Source of the DNA: Gammaproteobacteria bacterium
GTDB lineage: Bacteria > Pseudomonadota > Gammaproteobacteria > Competibacterales > Competibacteraceae
Reading direction: 5' to 3'
DNA: 64,000 nt
Assembly (NCBI GenBank): GCA_024235095.1
Contig: JACKNC010000001.1
Location: forward strand, 1,959,501 to 2,023,500
The first letter of the stretch is position 1. The number at the start of each line of letters is the position of its first letter. The translations under genes and the position numbers were made by a program. Positions 63,246 to 64,000 of this stretch are shown here, one piece after another. Under the pieces are notes generated by a model, which was given only the letters and a program-made list of their open reading frames with translations, had not been told where the DNA came from and did no database searches.

Positions 63246-64000
63246 TGCTCAGTCACCCTTTCCGGTACGGGCTTGGTCTTTTCAATCGCCGGCAGGAACG
63301 GCAACACGGCGAAAAAGGCAAAGTAAATGCAGGTGCAAAGTTGCGCCAGACTGGTGCGGGCGGGCGTGGTCGGCAACGCGCCCAAATAGCCCAGGATCAG
63401 GAACGACACCACAAACGCCGCTAACACGAGTTTGAAGGCAAGACCGCGATAACGGATGGATTTGACCGGACTGCGATCCAGCCAGGGGAGGAAGAACAGG
63501 ACGACGATGGCGCCTCCCATGACCAGCACCCCCCAGACCTGGGTGCCCGCGAAGGAGGGCACGGCCCGCAACATGGCGTAAAACGGGGTAAAATACCAGA
63601 CGGGCGCAATGTGCGGCGGCGTCTTCAATGGGTCAGCCGGATCGAAGTTTGGATGTTCAAGGAAATAACCGCCCATCTCGGGGATGAAGAAAATAACCAC
63701 TGAGAAGAAAATCAGAAAGACCACCACGCCGACCAGATCCTTGACGGTGTAGTACGGATGGAAGGGAATACCATCTAGCGGGATGCCATCCGGGCCTTTG
63801 ACTTTCTTGATCTCGATGCCATCGGGATTGTTGGAGCCGACTTCGTGCAGCGCGATGATGTGAGCGACCACCAAGCCAACCAGCACCAGCGGCACGGCAA
63901 TGACATGCAGCGAGAAGAAGCGGTTCAACGTCGCGTCGGACACCACATAGTCGCCGCGAATCCAGATAGACAGATCAGGACCGATGCCGGGAATTGCGCT
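63242..64000 (-). CDS. petB: Ubiquinol-cytochrome c reductase, cytochrome b subunit, 5' end outside window
   Basis: Membrane haem b subunit of the bc1 complex; only the C-terminal 252 codons lie in the window. Visible are GPDLSIWIRGDYVVSDATLNRFFSLHVIAVPL with a haem-ligand His, the PEWY-type loop here as TPPHIAPVWYFTPFYAMLRA (PVWY), and the last helices. PEWY is the Qo-site motif; Val replaces Glu as the second residue. It precedes petC in the petABC order. Confidence 0.95.
   Translation of the reverse strand, partial: SAIPGIGPDLSIWIRGDYVVSDATLNRFFSLHVIAVPLVLVGLVVAHIIALHEVGSNNPDGIEIKKVKGPDGIPLDGIPFHPYYTVKDLVGVVVFLIFFSVVIFFIPEMGGYFLEHPNFDPADPLKTPPHIAPVWYFTPFYAMLRAVPSFAGTQVWGVLVMGGAIVVLFFLPWLDRSPVKSIRYRGLAFKLVLAAFVVSFLILGYLGALPTTPARTSLAQLCTCIYFAFFAVLPFLPAIEKTKPVPERVTEQ

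Overview
The window comes from a gammaproteobacterial chromosome of moderately high GC. The evidence is gene order: tRNA-Tyr/Gly/Thr, tuf, tRNA-Trp, secE, nusG, rplKAJL, rpoBC is the classical gammaproteobacterial block. A fused-type rlmL, petBC next to sspB, and a three-helix SecE fit the same class. The mix of housekeeping genes with a two-partner adhesin, CHAT, Uma2 and DUF29 genes, abundant IS630 elements and G-rich hairpin repeats resembles Competibacteraceae or related purple-sulfur lineages; that placement is inference only.

Layout. 1-2.3 kb: rlmL (3' part outside the window) and ybaK. 2.7-6.3 kb: a Tat-exported M15-type peptidase and a TRAP dicarboxylate-type transporter (dctP-dctQ-dctM). 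6.4-7.6 kb: first copy of a 1241-bp IS630-like element, which separates a lipoprotein gene from its likely terminator. 8.7-12.9 kb: a TerY-P triad (vWA protein, PP2C phosphatase, protein kinase) followed by a TetR regulator. 12.9-26.8 kb: the tRNA/tuf/ribosomal/RNA polymerase block, with a strong tRNA promoter and an attenuator before rpoB. 26.9-30.2 kb: an ABC-2 exporter pair and an orphan hoxH. 30.5-40.1 kb: a secretion and adhesion cluster on the minus strand (TpsA exoprotein, DUF29, Uma2, TpsB, CHAT-TPR protein, DUF928). A probable sigma-54 promoter and a tandem dyad enhancer-like site lie before tpsA. A G8 tract, one base too long, breaks the tpsA frame.

40.2-49.8 kb: a broken Uma2 gene, a CHASE2 nucleotide cyclase, a class A beta-lactamase-like hydrolase, an EEP-family hydrolase, a small Cys-containing ORF, a Ser/Thr kinase with C-terminal MORN repeats, aroC and a nuclease-like protein. 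49.9-59.4 kb is a mobile-element hot spot. It holds two tandem IS copies sharing one target repeat and a fourth copy, plus a composite insertion of MITE, dead DDE transposase and a second IS630-type element. Two of these insertions cut a single large exported gene into three pieces; removing them restores one open frame of about 1259 codons. 59.5-64 kb: 95-bp tandem G-rich repeats, a Tat-exported beta-carbonic anhydrase, an MFS permease, sspB and petC-petB (petB cut by the window end).

The points most worth following are the sigma-54/enhancer-controlled, possibly phase-variable TPS-CHAT cluster, the IS whose transposase takes its stop codon from the target site, and the reconstructible interrupted exoprotein gene. 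All family assignments are from motif recognition; no searches were run.
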